The notes under the pieces were generated by a model. It made no database searches, was not told where the DNA came from, and saw nothing but the letters and a program-made list of their open reading frames with translations. Shown piece after piece: positions 43,242-51,869 of a stretch of 64,000 nucleotides of DNA. Location of the stretch: contig JAJDTY010000037.1 in NCBI GenBank assembly GCA_022826945.1, positions 1 through 64,000 on the forward strand, in the 5' to 3' direction. The stretch is from Candidatus Binatia bacterium. Its GTDB lineage: Bacteria; Desulfobacterota; Binatia; Bin18. Every line of letters begins with the position of its first letter. The first letter of the stretch is position 1. The translations under genes were made by a program, and so were the position numbers.

Positions 43242-43279
43242 GTACCGTTGTTGGTGATCCCATCGCAGCCTCGTCTATG
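43238..43279 (+). pseudogene. Possible remnant of the partner PIN toxin start
   Basis: GTG 43238 overlaps the ancestral antitoxin stop by four bases and reads STVVGDPIAASS, which recalls the V-V-x-D-x-S-x-A start of VapC/FitB toxins. The resemblance then ends, and the sequence runs into the 3' end of the convergent DUF4926 gene. Only about a dozen codons would remain. This is a weak, short match and could be chance. Confidence 0.3.
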
Positions 43280-43284
43280 CGGCG

Positions 43285-43527
43285 CTACAAGGCCGCTGGG
43301 ACAGGAGCCGGGTCCGAATGTTCTCGCTTCTGCCTGAGCGGGATAAGCTGATCACTGCGTAACGTGACAAGAGCGTAAGTGTAGCCGTCTCGGGCGACGA
43401 ACTCGACTTCAAAGGCGTCGTCCGTATGGCACTCAACAACCGTTCCAATTTCTCCACGATGAAGATCGTGGTCTGGAAGGTCAGTTGTCAACGCTACGAC
43501 ATCAAGCAGTCTCACATCGGCACTCAT
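43285..43527 (-). CDS. DUF4926 domain protein
   Basis: An 80-residue protein: LLDVVALTTDLPDHDLHRGEIGTVVECHTDDAFEVEFVARDGYTYALVTLRSDQLIPL, the complete DUF4926 core (an SH3-like small beta-barrel). A tail of Arg/Lys-rich and Pro/Ala residues follows. AGGAGG precedes its ATG, which overlaps the upstream DUF6883 stop by one base. The two-gene pair is widespread in bacteria and is commonly suspected to be a toxin-antitoxin-like or defence-associated module; experimental evidence is not known to me. Confidence 0.88.
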   Translation of the reverse strand: MSADVRLLDVVALTTDLPDHDLHRGEIGTVVECHTDDAFEVEFVARDGYTYALVTLRSDQLIPLRQKREHSDPAPVPAAL

Positions 43528-43874
43528 CAGTCTTCCTCCTGAACAGGATAGTACGTTACAAGGCGCGGGAAATCCTCAGCAGAGCGTATATTCCATACAC
43601 TTCGCAGGGAAGCCTTCCTGCCTTTCCACTCCAATATAAAGTCCACACAGTATCGTTGCCCATACTCGTCTCTGTCGTGGATATCAGCATCATGGTCTTT
43701 GACTGCTTGAAGCAAGAGGGCTCGAAGTTCTTCAGAATTATCCGAATTTATTCCCAAGCGTGTAGCAAACAATAAGGCTTTATGCTTGCCGACTCGATGT
43801 TCTGTGTTCAGTGCGTAATCTTGTAGTTTACGGATATCAACGAAGGCTCGTTTTGCGTTTGGGATTCTCACCAC
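43527..43874 (-). CDS. DUF6883 domain protein
   Basis: A 115-residue protein: IPNAKRAFVDIRKLQDYALNTEHRVGKHKALLFATRLGI, then LRALLLQAVKDHDADIHDRDEYGQRYCVDFILEWKGRKASLRSVWNIR. These are the recurrent features of DUF6883: a conserved K-L-x-x-Y and H-x-x-G-K-H-K segment, then a Tyr-Gly-x-x-Tyr and a late I-R-S-x-W-type region. It is probably the larger partner of the DUF4926 protein with which it shares one overlapping base. It starts at a GTG. A catalytic role is not established. Confidence 0.87.
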   Translation of the reverse strand: MVRIPNAKRAFVDIRKLQDYALNTEHRVGKHKALLFATRLGINSDNSEELRALLLQAVKDHDADIHDRDEYGQRYCVDFILEWKGRKASLRSVWNIRSAEDFPRLVTYYPVQEED

Positions 43875-43906
43875 ATCTATCCTGAAGACGAAGTGTTCCT
43901 TTAGGC

Positions 43907-45154
43907 CTACGCTACCAGCTCCTTCACCTTCTCTTCCTCAACGAGCACTCCGGCCTCGGTGAGCCGGGCAATCTCGGCTGCGGAATAGCCCAGATGGGTG
44001 CTGAGAATCGCCGCATTATGCTGACCAACGAGCGGCGCCGGACCCTGAACCTCGCGTGGAGTTTCGGAAAAAACGAAGGGCGCATTGGTAATCTCCATCC
44101 GGCCAAATACGGGATGCTCGATCTCGGCGACCATGCCGCGGGCGCGGATATGCGGATGGTGAAAAGCCTGACCCACATCAAGAACGGGTGCGCAGGGAAT
44201 GCGCGCTTCGGCCAGCACGTGCAGGGCCGCCTCATCGCTCGGGAAGGACTGGAGCCAGGCTTCAATCATGGCGACGAGTTCGTCCCGGTTTTCGAGCCGC
44301 CGTTCGTTGGTCGCGAACTTCGGGTCAGTCACCAGGTCTTCGCGGCCCATAGCTTTCGCCAGTTGGGGGAATTGATGCTCAACCGCCTGGAGCACGAGAT
44401 AGCCGTCTTTGCCGTGGAAGACACCCAAGGGGGCGACCCCAAAATGGTGTGCTCCAAAGCGCTTCGGGTTCTGCTCACCATTCGTGAGTGCGTGCAGGGG
44501 AATATTGATCATGTCCATAAAGAAGAGCGAATCGACCTGGGCGATATCGATCAGCTGCCCTTTGCCGCTGCGGTCCCGGTAGAAGAGCGCCGCGCACACC
44601 GCCAGGGCCGCATGCACGCCGGTGTTGGTGTCGCCGATATAATTACCGACGTACTGGGGCGGGCCGTCCGGGTCGCCGGTCATATGCATCACGCTGCTCA
44701 TGGCCTGTCCAATGATGTCGTAACTGGTGTTCTTGGATAACGGACCGGTCTGGCCAAAGCCCGAACAGGAAGCCATGATGATCTTGGGATTGATCCGAGC
44801 CGCACTCTCATAGTCCAGGCCGAGCCGCGCCATGACGCCGGGCGCAAAGTTTTCAACCATCACGTCTACCTTGGCGATCAGTCCGGTGGCGATTTTCATG
44901 CCTTCCGGCTTTTTCAGATCGACGCACAGGCTTTTCTTGCCGGCACAGGTATAGAGAAACATCGAACCCAGGCCGCCCTGGACCGGAAAAAGGCTGCGGC
45001 CAAATTCCCCGTTCGGCGCGGGCTCAAGCTTAATGACCTCGGCCCCAAGATCGCTCAGAATTCGGGTACAGGTTGGCCCGGCCAAGGCGTGGGTAAAGTC
45101 GAGTACGGTGATCCCGCTGAGGAGCTTTGAACAGTCTGGATTGGACGTTGCCAT
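43907..45154 (-). CDS. CaiB/BaiF-family CoA transferase (formyl-CoA transferase-like)
   Basis: A 415-residue family III CoA transferase: LLSGITVLDFTHALAGPTCTRILSDLGAEVIKLEP, LCVDLKKPEGMKIATGLIAKVDVMVENFAPGVMARLGLDYE, and IGDTNTGVHAALAVCAALFYRDRSGKGQLIDIAQ with the Asp at the usual catalytic place. It moves CoA between a donor such as an acyl-CoA and a carboxylic acid. The gene is divergent from an LLM flavin monooxygenase, sharing a roughly 125-base intergenic region. The substrate is unknown; context suggests xenobiotic or terpenoid degradation. Confidence 0.93.
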   Translation of the reverse strand: MATSNPDCSKLLSGITVLDFTHALAGPTCTRILSDLGAEVIKLEPAPNGEFGRSLFPVQGGLGSMFLYTCAGKKSLCVDLKKPEGMKIATGLIAKVDVMVENFAPGVMARLGLDYESAARINPKIIMASCSGFGQTGPLSKNTSYDIIGQAMSSVMHMTGDPDGPPQYVGNYIGDTNTGVHAALAVCAALFYRDRSGKGQLIDIAQVDSLFFMDMINIPLHALTNGEQNPKRFGAHHFGVAPLGVFHGKDGYLVLQAVEHQFPQLAKAMGREDLVTDPKFATNERRLENRDELVAMIEAWLQSFPSDEAALHVLAEARIPCAPVLDVGQAFHHPHIRARGMVAEIEHPVFGRMEITNAPFVFSETPREVQGPAPLVGQHNAAILSTHLGYSAAEIARLTEAGVLVEEEKVKELVA

Positions 45155-45281
45155 GTCAGTTCTCCCTTCGATTGTCCCGCTACTGTTGCCTCATCTGTTC
45201 GTGAATGGACGGCCCTCGTGTTTCTCTATATATCTCGTGTGGACAGTGCAAAAGTCAACGCAGGGAAGAAAGGACACACGG

Positions 45282-46193
45282 ATGCGTATTGGTATGATGA
45301 TTGGTGAAGGGGCGGGCGAGTCGCCTACTATGGATGAAGTCATTCGGCGGGCCCAGCGGGCTGAGGAAGTCGGGCTCGATAGCAGCTGGCTGGCGCATAT
45401 TTTTTCACACGATGCCATTAATCTGCTCGCCCTAGTCGGTCGGGAGACCTCACGTATTGAACTGGGAACGGCGGTCGTACCGACGTATCCGCGCCACCCC
45501 GTGGTGATGGGCCAGGCCGCACTGACCACCCAAGCCGCGTGTAAAGGCCGTTTTACGCTGGGCATCGGGCTGTCCCACCAGATGGTGATCGAGGGCATGT
45601 TCGGCCTGTCGTATACCCGTCATATGGCCCATATGCGCGATTATCTGAGTGTTTTGAAACCGGTACTGCGTGGCGAGGCAGTAAAATACCAAGGTGAAGA
45701 ATACCGTGCCAATCTTGAGGTTGCGGTCCCGGGAGCCGACCCGGTCCCACTCGTGCTGGCCGCGCTCGGACCCAAAATGCTCGACCTGTGTGGGCGTGAG
45801 GCCCAGGGCACCGTCACTTGGATGGCCGGCCATAAGGCGCTCAAAGACCATGTCGTCCCACGGATCACCGCAGCGGCCCAGGCGGCCGGTGCACCGGCGC
45901 CGCGTGTCATTGCCGGTGTGCCCATGGCGGTCACCAATGATCGGCAAAACGCCCTCGAAGTGGCGGCTCAGGTCTTCGCCATTTATGGCCAACTGCCCGC
46001 CTATCGGGACATGCTGGACCGGGGGGGAGCCCAGGCCCCGGTTGATATGATTCTGACCGGCGACACGGGGGTCATCAAAGACGAGGTCAAGCGCCTGGAA
46101 GATATCGGCGTTACCGATCTGTGCGCTTTTGTCTTTCACGCCGACGATACGGCGTTTGAGCGGACGGTTGATTTCCTGGGTTCGCTGAACTGA
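45282..46193 (+). CDS. LLM-class flavin-dependent oxidoreductase (F420-type candidate)
   Basis: A 303-residue luciferase-like TIM barrel from ATG 45282, after AGAAAGGA. It starts MRIGMMIGEGAGESPTMDEVIRRAQRAEEVGLDSSWL and has ELGTAVVPTYPRHPVVMGQAALTT, GRFTLGIGLSH and TGDTGVIKDEVKRLEDIGVTDLCAFVF. The start and SPTMDEVIRRAQ pattern resembles F420-dependent members such as TIGR03564-like proteins, but flavin use cannot be excluded. It is divergent from a CaiB transferase. Two more LLM genes lie at 49-54 kb, so this organism invests heavily in the family. Confidence 0.9.
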   Translation: MRIGMMIGEGAGESPTMDEVIRRAQRAEEVGLDSSWLAHIFSHDAINLLALVGRETSRIELGTAVVPTYPRHPVVMGQAALTTQAACKGRFTLGIGLSHQMVIEGMFGLSYTRHMAHMRDYLSVLKPVLRGEAVKYQGEEYRANLEVAVPGADPVPLVLAALGPKMLDLCGREAQGTVTWMAGHKALKDHVVPRITAAAQAAGAPAPRVIAGVPMAVTNDRQNALEVAAQVFAIYGQLPAYRDMLDRGGAQAPVDMILTGDTGVIKDEVKRLEDIGVTDLCAFVFHADDTAFERTVDFLGSLN

Positions 46194-46213
46194 ATGGCTA
46201 GTGCGCATCTGCT

Positions 46214-47671
46214 ATGACCCTCAGCGTAAAAACTCTTGTCCGTAGCCTCCTGTGTTTGATCGTGCTGGGGACCGTATACACAGGGGGGTACGCCTTTTTG
46301 CTGGCTCGCCACGAGCGGACCGTCCAGCACGTGGCCCTGCAAAAAATCATGTTTTTCTCTCTGGTCGGAGCGGGGAATACGGGTGCGCTTGAAACCGGCA
46401 TGCAGATGTTTGACAGGGTGCGTAGACTGGAGGTTCAATCCGCCCCCCGTTTTGTGAACTTTCTGTGGCAGACTCTCGACACCGCTACGCCAAACGCCCA
46501 TATTCTTGAGGACTGGGCGGGACGTTTCTTTGCTTCTTGTGAGGCTGCCGTCTGTCAGGACCTGTCTCTGCGTGGGCTCAATCTCCGGGGGATACGCCTG
46601 AGCGGAGCCCGTTTGGCCCGGGCCGATTTGAGTGGCAGCGATCTACAAGAGGCCGATCTCTCGGAGGCGGATTTAAGCGAAGCCGACCTGCGTGGGGCGA
46701 ACCTGACCGGGGCACGCTTGGTTGGTACCCGCCTGCGCTATGCCAATTTTCTGGATGCTCAACTAACGCAGGCTGACCTGGAGAACGCCAACCTGTCAGA
46801 TGCCGAGTTGCAGGGCGTTCATCTCGGCCACGTCAATCTGCAATGGACAAAGCTGAACCGGACCAATCTGACCGGAGCGAATCTGGCCGGAGCCAATCTG
46901 TATGGCGCTGACCTGCGCGATGCAAAACTCGAAGGAATCAAGCTGCCCGGAGCCGTTCTGGTGGGGGTCGATCTCATAGGTGCCGGTCTTATAGAAGCGG
47001 ACCTGCAAGGGGCCGACCTTGAAGAGGCTGATTTGATTGAGGCCAAGCTGCGTGGCGCAAACCTGGTAGGGGCGAACCTGAAAGCGGCGAACCTGCATCA
47101 GGCGCATCTGTTTCAAGCCAATCTGACCCAGGCAACGCTTGCTGGCGCAGACCTGTTTCAAACCAATCTGGTAGGTGCAAGCTTAGCTGGTGCTGACCTG
47201 AGCAAGGCGGAATTAAAACAGACCGACTTCAGCCGAGCCAACCTGAAAGGAGCGAACCTGTCGGGAGCCAATCTGGCCGGTGCGGAATTGTCCGGCGCGG
47301 AAATCGACGCTCATACACAATTGGACGAAAAATGGCGTCTGGTCTGGGATATCGTCAACGAGAAGGGCAAGGTGACCGGTCTGGCCGGTGCCAACCTGCG
47401 GGACGCCGCCCTGGCCGGCGTGACCTTGGAGGGTGCCGATCTGAACGGAGCCGACCTGCGTGGCGCCATCCTGCGTTATGCCATCCTCACCGATGCCGAT
47501 ATGACCGGCAGTTCCCTGCAACGGGCGGATTTGCACGAGGCCGACCTGGCGGGGGCGAATCTGGCCGGAGCCGACTTAAGCGAGGCGCAGGGACTGACCA
47601 GAGAACAACTCGAAGCGGCCAAGACGTATACGGCCGCGCGGCTGCCCGACTATCTGAACGGGCGGGAGTGA
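46214..47671 (+). CDS. Membrane-anchored pentapeptide-repeat protein
   Basis: A 485-residue protein with one N-terminal membrane helix (LVRSLLCLIVLGTVYTGGYAFLL), about 80 non-repeated residues, then roughly 340 residues of A(D/N)LxX pentapeptide repeats, such as ADLSEADLSEADLRGANLTGA, forming a right-handed beta-helix. A break at about residue 375 (IDAHTQLDEKWRLVWDIVNEKGKVTG) is a known insert in cyanobacterial-type repeat proteins. It ends GLTREQLEAAKTYTAARLPDYL, also typical. The function is unknown; such helices can mimic nucleic acid or act as scaffolds. It is convergent with a Coq4-like gene 22 bases away. Confidence 0.93.
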   Translation: MTLSVKTLVRSLLCLIVLGTVYTGGYAFLLARHERTVQHVALQKIMFFSLVGAGNTGALETGMQMFDRVRRLEVQSAPRFVNFLWQTLDTATPNAHILEDWAGRFFASCEAAVCQDLSLRGLNLRGIRLSGARLARADLSGSDLQEADLSEADLSEADLRGANLTGARLVGTRLRYANFLDAQLTQADLENANLSDAELQGVHLGHVNLQWTKLNRTNLTGANLAGANLYGADLRDAKLEGIKLPGAVLVGVDLIGAGLIEADLQGADLEEADLIEAKLRGANLVGANLKAANLHQAHLFQANLTQATLAGADLFQTNLVGASLAGADLSKAELKQTDFSRANLKGANLSGANLAGAELSGAEIDAHTQLDEKWRLVWDIVNEKGKVTGLAGANLRDAALAGVTLEGADLNGADLRGAILRYAILTDADMTGSSLQRADLHEADLAGANLAGADLSEAQGLTREQLEAAKTYTAARLPDYLNGRE

Positions 47672-47693
47672 GTCGGCTTAGACAGACCGTCCT

Positions 47694-48257
47694 TCAGATC
47701 AGAATACTCAGCCCCACTATAACGCCCAGGAGGGGCGCGGCGAGCATGAGGACACCGCACAGTGACCAGCCGACAAAAGTGAGCCGGTCGCTGCCCCTGG
47801 TACGTGATGGTAAGGTCGTGAGCCCGAGGCGGTGGCGCAACGCACCAATTGGAGTTGAAAACAGGGCATCGTTCAGCTCGGATCGATAGAGATTGGTACA
47901 GTGCCGCCCACGGATAAAAGCCCGGTACACAGCAACCGGGTTGAGCAGTAAACCGATGGCCATGACCTGGAGGTTGATAAACCAGGCCACAGAGTTGTGT
48001 GTACAATCGGAGGCGATTTCCCAGGCGGAAATCCCGGCCTCGCCACTCCAACTCGTGGGGTATTCAGTCAGGACGTGGTGAACATTGTGGAAACGGACCG
48101 CCCGGATGCGGGCCTGAGCATTGGGGAGAAAGAGGGTAAGGGGACCAAACTTGAACCTGATCCATCGGTCGGTATAGCCGCCATCGCCCAATTTGTTGAC
48201 GCGGAAATACTGCGTCCGTGCGTCTCTCACAGTGAGATGGTCAGCATACCGGCTCAT
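47694..48257 (-). CDS. Coq4-like membrane protein with HNxxHx11E motif
   Basis: A 187-residue protein. Residues about 57-72 read VRFHNVHHVLTEYPTSWSGE, giving H-N-x-x-H followed by exactly eleven residues and Glu. This matches the Coq4 metal motif HDxxHx11E with Asp changed to Asn. A membrane-like segment (NLQVMAIGLLLNPVAVYRAF) and a C-terminal hydrophobic helix (SLCGVLMLAAPLLGVIVGLSILI) follow. Coq4 functions in ubiquinone ring modification in mitochondria and alphaproteobacteria. Whether this family member is a quinone enzyme is inference; polyprenyl synthase elsewhere in the window would be consistent. Its partner genes do not clarify the role. Confidence 0.6.
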   Translation of the reverse strand: MSRYADHLTVRDARTQYFRVNKLGDGGYTDRWIRFKFGPLTLFLPNAQARIRAVRFHNVHHVLTEYPTSWSGEAGISAWEIASDCTHNSVAWFINLQVMAIGLLLNPVAVYRAFIRGRHCTNLYRSELNDALFSTPIGALRHRLGLTTLPSRTRGSDRLTFVGWSLCGVLMLAAPLLGVIVGLSILI

Positions 48258-48263
48258 CCCTGT

Positions 48264-49238
48264 TCACGCGAACTGCTTCAGAAAGCCCAGCAGTGTCTCG
48301 GTCACCTGTGTCGGGCGTTCCATTTGTACCCAGTGACCGGCGCCCTCGATATAGACCTTCCCCCGTAAATCCGTCACAAAGTGATCCATCAGGTCAACCC
48401 AACCGCCACCGCCAAAAGACAGGACCGGGTCTTTTTCCCCGGCAATAAAGAGCGCTGGTCGTTCGATCTTGGCGTTCTCCAACTGCGGAGTCAGCTCAAG
48501 GTTATGATCAATATTACGGTACCAATTGAGCGGACCGCGAAAGCCACTCTGCTCGTACTGGGCGACATAGTAGTCAAGGTCCTCTTGTGTCAGCCAGGCC
48601 GGAAGCGTGTCCGGCTCGGGCAGGCCATCAAGAAATTTCGCGGTTGCGGGCTTCTGCATCAGCATGGCATTCGCCGGGGCGTCGCCGGACGCGATATAAT
48701 AGGTCAGGCGTAAGGTCTTGCGAATATCCGCTTCAAACTCGGCTTCCGCCACCCCCGGGGTCTGGAAGTAGACGATATACCAGAAATTATCCCCAAAATT
48801 TTCCTGCCTGGTCATGGTCCCGGCCTGACCGCGCACATAGGGAACGCTCAGGCCGGCAACGGCTTTGACCCGCTCTGCGTGGAGCAGGGTCGTATGCCAG
48901 GCGACGGGCGCCCCCCAATCGTGGCCGACAACGAGGAACTGCTCGTGGCCCAGGGCGGTTGCCAGGCCGGCAACATCATTGCTGAGGTCTACGATATTAT
49001 AGGCGTCTATGGCTCCGGGTCGATCACTGCCCCCATAGCCGCGCTGGTCCGGGACCGCCACCTGAAAGCCGGCTTCGACCAGGGGGTCGATCTGATGTCG
49101 CCACAAATACCAGCACTGCGGAAAGCCGTGGAGGAGAATGACGAGCGGTCCATCGCCCTCAACAACCGTGCGCAAGCGAACGCCGTTGGTTGTGATGATC
49201 TGAAAATTCCGGTTTTGCATGGACGAACTCATGAGCAC
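48264..49238 (-). CDS. Alpha/beta hydrolase, epoxide hydrolase-like
   Basis: A 324-residue alpha/beta-fold enzyme. Oxyanion HGFPQCWYLWRHQ, PDQRGYGGSDRP, nucleophile VVGHDWGAPVAWHTT (Asp in HDWG), acid FIAGEKDPVLSFGG and GAGHWVQMERP for the catalytic His follow the epoxide hydrolase pattern. It should open epoxides or act as a haloalkane dehalogenase-like enzyme. It ends six bases after the Coq4-like gene's start on the same strand, so the two may be co-transcribed. The start is GTG 49238 after GGAGGG, or a later ATG. Confidence 0.9.
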   Translation of the reverse strand: MLMSSSMQNRNFQIITTNGVRLRTVVEGDGPLVILLHGFPQCWYLWRHQIDPLVEAGFQVAVPDQRGYGGSDRPGAIDAYNIVDLSNDVAGLATALGHEQFLVVGHDWGAPVAWHTTLLHAERVKAVAGLSVPYVRGQAGTMTRQENFGDNFWYIVYFQTPGVAEAEFEADIRKTLRLTYYIASGDAPANAMLMQKPATAKFLDGLPEPDTLPAWLTQEDLDYYVAQYEQSGFRGPLNWYRNIDHNLELTPQLENAKIERPALFIAGEKDPVLSFGGGGWVDLMDHFVTDLRGKVYIEGAGHWVQMERPTQVTETLLGFLKQFA

Positions 49239-49284
49239 TGCATCCCTCCGGGTCAGGCCGTATGCGTTTGCCTATTGATTCGCT

Positions 49285-49310
49285 TCACCCCACCCCCAGG
49301 GCGGGGGTGA
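49285..49310. repeat. Intergenic hairpin TCACCCC/GGGGTGA
   Basis: TCACCCC and GGGGTGA flank a short C/G-rich loop between the epoxide hydrolase-like gene and the LLM monooxygenase gene. It resembles the C/G-rich hairpins at 1637-1659 and 24019-24040, without a T-run. Confidence 0.45.
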
Positions 49311-49322
49311 GGAGGCCGCTCC

Positions 49323-50528
49323 CTACTTCGCGTTGGGCTGTCCTTGGGCTATATCGGCGATGGCCGGACGATAGCCGGTGTCCTTTTCGTAGCGCTCGAT
49401 TTCCTTTGCCACGGCGTTCATGGCCCCACCAATCAGCGTGTCGTGATCCGTTCGGCACCACTCTCTGGAAGACACGGCCCGGTCGGCGGAACTCTGAACG
49501 TGGGGGAAGACTTCCTTGGCCAACAGCTCATAGGAGTTGAGACAGGCCTGGCGCTCGGCCCAGTCGTTGGCCATCAGCATATAGCAGCCAAAGCCACCGG
49601 ACTGTTTGGTCAGCCGTTCGAGTTGAGCGATCGCATCATCCGGCGTGCCTATGACGGCGGTTCCAGACTCAACCAGGGCTTGGGGCCATTTGCGCGGGTC
49701 TGACTCATCCGGGGCGAGGGGCAGAGCCACGACATTCTGGAAGTAATCGACCCAGTCATAAATACCGTACTCGACCTCTTTGAATGCCTGCTCGCGGGTG
49801 GGTGCGATATGCATCGGTCCGACCAAGCGCCAGGAGGACCGATCAACCGTCTGGCCGTATTCCTTGGCCTGGTCGTTCCAGACCTTCCAGTGATCGCCCA
49901 GAACGGCAAAACCGCCCATGCTGGTCGCGCCCAGTGAGAGCAGGCCGGCGCCGTAACGTCCCGCAGTCCGGGGACCGGCCGGGGAGACGGTTGCCGCGAC
50001 CGCAATTTCAAAATGCGGGTAGGTGTACGGCCGGAGTTGGAGGCGGGCATCTTTCAGGGTGAACCAGTCGGTTTCCATGTTGACGGGTTTGTCCGAGGTC
50101 AGCAACTGAATGATTGCGCCGAGCGATTCTTCCATGCGTATGCGTTGCGTGTCAGGCGGGATGCCCATCATATACGCATCCGATGGCAGAGCCCCTGGGC
50201 CGACACCGAACATGGTCCGCCCGCGCGTCATATGGTCGAGCTGAACAATACGGTCGGCCAGGATCAAGGGATGATGATAGGGCAGGGAGCTGACGCCGGT
50301 GCCTAAGCGAATATGGTTCGTCCGCTGGGCGGCCGCGGCAATGAACACTTCGGGCGAGGCAATGATCTCCAAACCGGCCGAATGGTGCTCGCCGATCCAG
50401 GCTTCGTCATAGCCCAGCTCGTCCAGGCGAACGATCAGCTCTAGGTCGCGTTCAAGGGCGAGTGTGGGATTTTGACCTGCGGGATGAAAGGGGGCCATAA
50501 AAATGCCAAAGCGTAACGGGCGTTCCAT
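49323..50528 (-). CDS. LLM-class flavin-dependent monooxygenase (luciferase-like)
   Basis: A 401-residue luciferase-family protein. It has LRFGIFMAPFHPAGQNPTLALERDLELIVRLDELGYDEAWIGEHHSAGLE, IRLGTGVSSLPYHHPLILADRIVQLDHMTRGRTMFGVGPGALPSDA and a C-terminal FGCYMLMANDW. The HHPL and GVGPGALP segments are typical of long-chain alkane or limonene monooxygenase-like members. It uses reduced FMN and O2 to oxygenate an organic substrate. GGAGGATAGT precedes the ATG. Its substrate is unknown. It is the second of three LLM genes in the 45-54 kb region. Confidence 0.9.
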   Translation of the reverse strand: MERPLRFGIFMAPFHPAGQNPTLALERDLELIVRLDELGYDEAWIGEHHSAGLEIIASPEVFIAAAAQRTNHIRLGTGVSSLPYHHPLILADRIVQLDHMTRGRTMFGVGPGALPSDAYMMGIPPDTQRIRMEESLGAIIQLLTSDKPVNMETDWFTLKDARLQLRPYTYPHFEIAVAATVSPAGPRTAGRYGAGLLSLGATSMGGFAVLGDHWKVWNDQAKEYGQTVDRSSWRLVGPMHIAPTREQAFKEVEYGIYDWVDYFQNVVALPLAPDESDPRKWPQALVESGTAVIGTPDDAIAQLERLTKQSGGFGCYMLMANDWAERQACLNSYELLAKEVFPHVQSSADRAVSSREWCRTDHDTLIGGAMNAVAKEIERYEKDTGYRPAIADIAQGQPNAK

Positions 50529-50678
50529 ACTATCCTCCAGTCCCAGGCGTGACGGCTAGCCTTTCCTGGTCAGACTGCCGCTTCAGTCCGGTGATACAAC
50601 ACGAGACAATCGAACAACGTAAGCAAACCATAGCGGACTCTCCGCTGGGGCTCAATGCGCGCATGGTGTCTCAGCTTG

Positions 50679-51854
50679 TTACGCCTCAAGCAGACCTAAA
50701 GCCTGATAGGTCGCGTGTTCAAAGCGCTCGTACACAGGGATAGCCTTGACATCAAAAAAGGGCAGAATCTGCATCAGGATAACGCCGGTGACCCGCTTGG
50801 TCGGATCAATCCAGTAATAGGAGTTGAAGAGGCCGGCCCAGCTCAGGCTACCCGCCGAGCGTGCCCCTGGCAGCGCGCTGGTATTAATCAAAAATCCCAG
50901 GCCGTGTTTATGCACGACGCCGGGGGAGAATTTTACATCATTGGAGAGCGGTGGGACGGCGGTGGTCATGTCTCCGGCAGCGAGGTCGCCAATATGATTC
51001 TCTGACATCAGCGCAACCGTCTCGGGCTTGAGGATCTGCTGCCCGTTATGGCTGCCGCCTTTGAGAATCATCTGGACAAAAGCTAGATAGTCCGCGGCGG
51101 TCGAACTCAGACCGTGGCCGCCGCTCTGGTATTCGGCATCGGGAGTCACCAATTCAATATCCGTCGGGGCGAGTGTGCCGTCTTCACCGCGCTGATGGAC
51201 ACTGACCGTGCGAGCCTCCTGTTCTGCCGAACGAGTAAAACCGGTGTCCGTCATGCCCAGCGGCTCAAACATATTCCGGGTCAGATAGTCACCCAGGGTG
51301 TGGCCGCTGACCGCCTCAACCAGTTGGCCGACCCAATCCGTATTGATCCCGTACTCCCAGCGTTCTCCCGGATCGCACACCAGTGGCATATTCAACGCCG
51401 CTTTTTTACCGCTGCCAATGCCCGGTTCTCCGGTTGCCTCCTGGTATTGGCCGAGACCGGGGTTCCAGATCTCATAGCCAAACCCGGCGGTATGGGTCAG
51501 AATTTGACGGGCGGTGACGGGGCGTTTCGCCGGACGGAGTTGCGGTTGTCCGGCGGCATCAAACCCTTCCAGCACCTGAAGCTGGGCCAGGGCAGGCATG
51601 ATTTCGCCCAGCGGCTGATCAAGGCCGAATTTGCCCTGTTCGTAGAGTTGCATGGCCGCGGCCGAGGCGACCGCTTTGGTCATGGACGCGATGCGAAAGA
51701 CTGTGTCGGTTGTCATGGCCGGACCGGCATTGAGCTTGCGTGTCCCAAACGCGCCGGCGTACACCGGACCCGAATCTGTGGCGACCGTGGCGACGACGCC
51801 CGGAATATCTCCGGACTCTACCGCCTGATTCAAAACGGCATCAATCTGTTGCAT
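50679..51854 (-). CDS. Serine hydrolase, class C beta-lactamase family
   Basis: A 391-residue beta-lactamase-fold hydrolase. The Ser-x-x-Lys motif is in FRIASMTKAVASAAAMQ, the Tyr region is YGINTDWVGQLVEAVSG and HKHGLGFLINTSA supplies the third motif region. There is no signal peptide, so it is likely a cytoplasmic esterase or D-aminopeptidase-like enzyme rather than an antibiotic lactamase. GAAGGGAGAGCC precedes the ATG. It is in a run of minus-strand genes with an exported PNPOx-like protein and nitronate monooxygenase. Confidence 0.9.
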   Translation of the reverse strand: MQQIDAVLNQAVESGDIPGVVATVATDSGPVYAGAFGTRKLNAGPAMTTDTVFRIASMTKAVASAAAMQLYEQGKFGLDQPLGEIMPALAQLQVLEGFDAAGQPQLRPAKRPVTARQILTHTAGFGYEIWNPGLGQYQEATGEPGIGSGKKAALNMPLVCDPGERWEYGINTDWVGQLVEAVSGHTLGDYLTRNMFEPLGMTDTGFTRSAEQEARTVSVHQRGEDGTLAPTDIELVTPDAEYQSGGHGLSSTAADYLAFVQMILKGGSHNGQQILKPETVALMSENHIGDLAAGDMTTAVPPLSNDVKFSPGVVHKHGLGFLINTSALPGARSAGSLSWAGLFNSYYWIDPTKRVTGVILMQILPFFDVKAIPVYERFEHATYQALGLLEA

Positions 51855-51869
51855 GGCTCTCCCTTCCTT

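Noticed and set aside
49323-50528. An F420-specific assignment for this LLM protein
   Set aside because: The sequence resembles flavin-type luciferase-like monooxygenases, and no F420 genes are in the window to support it.
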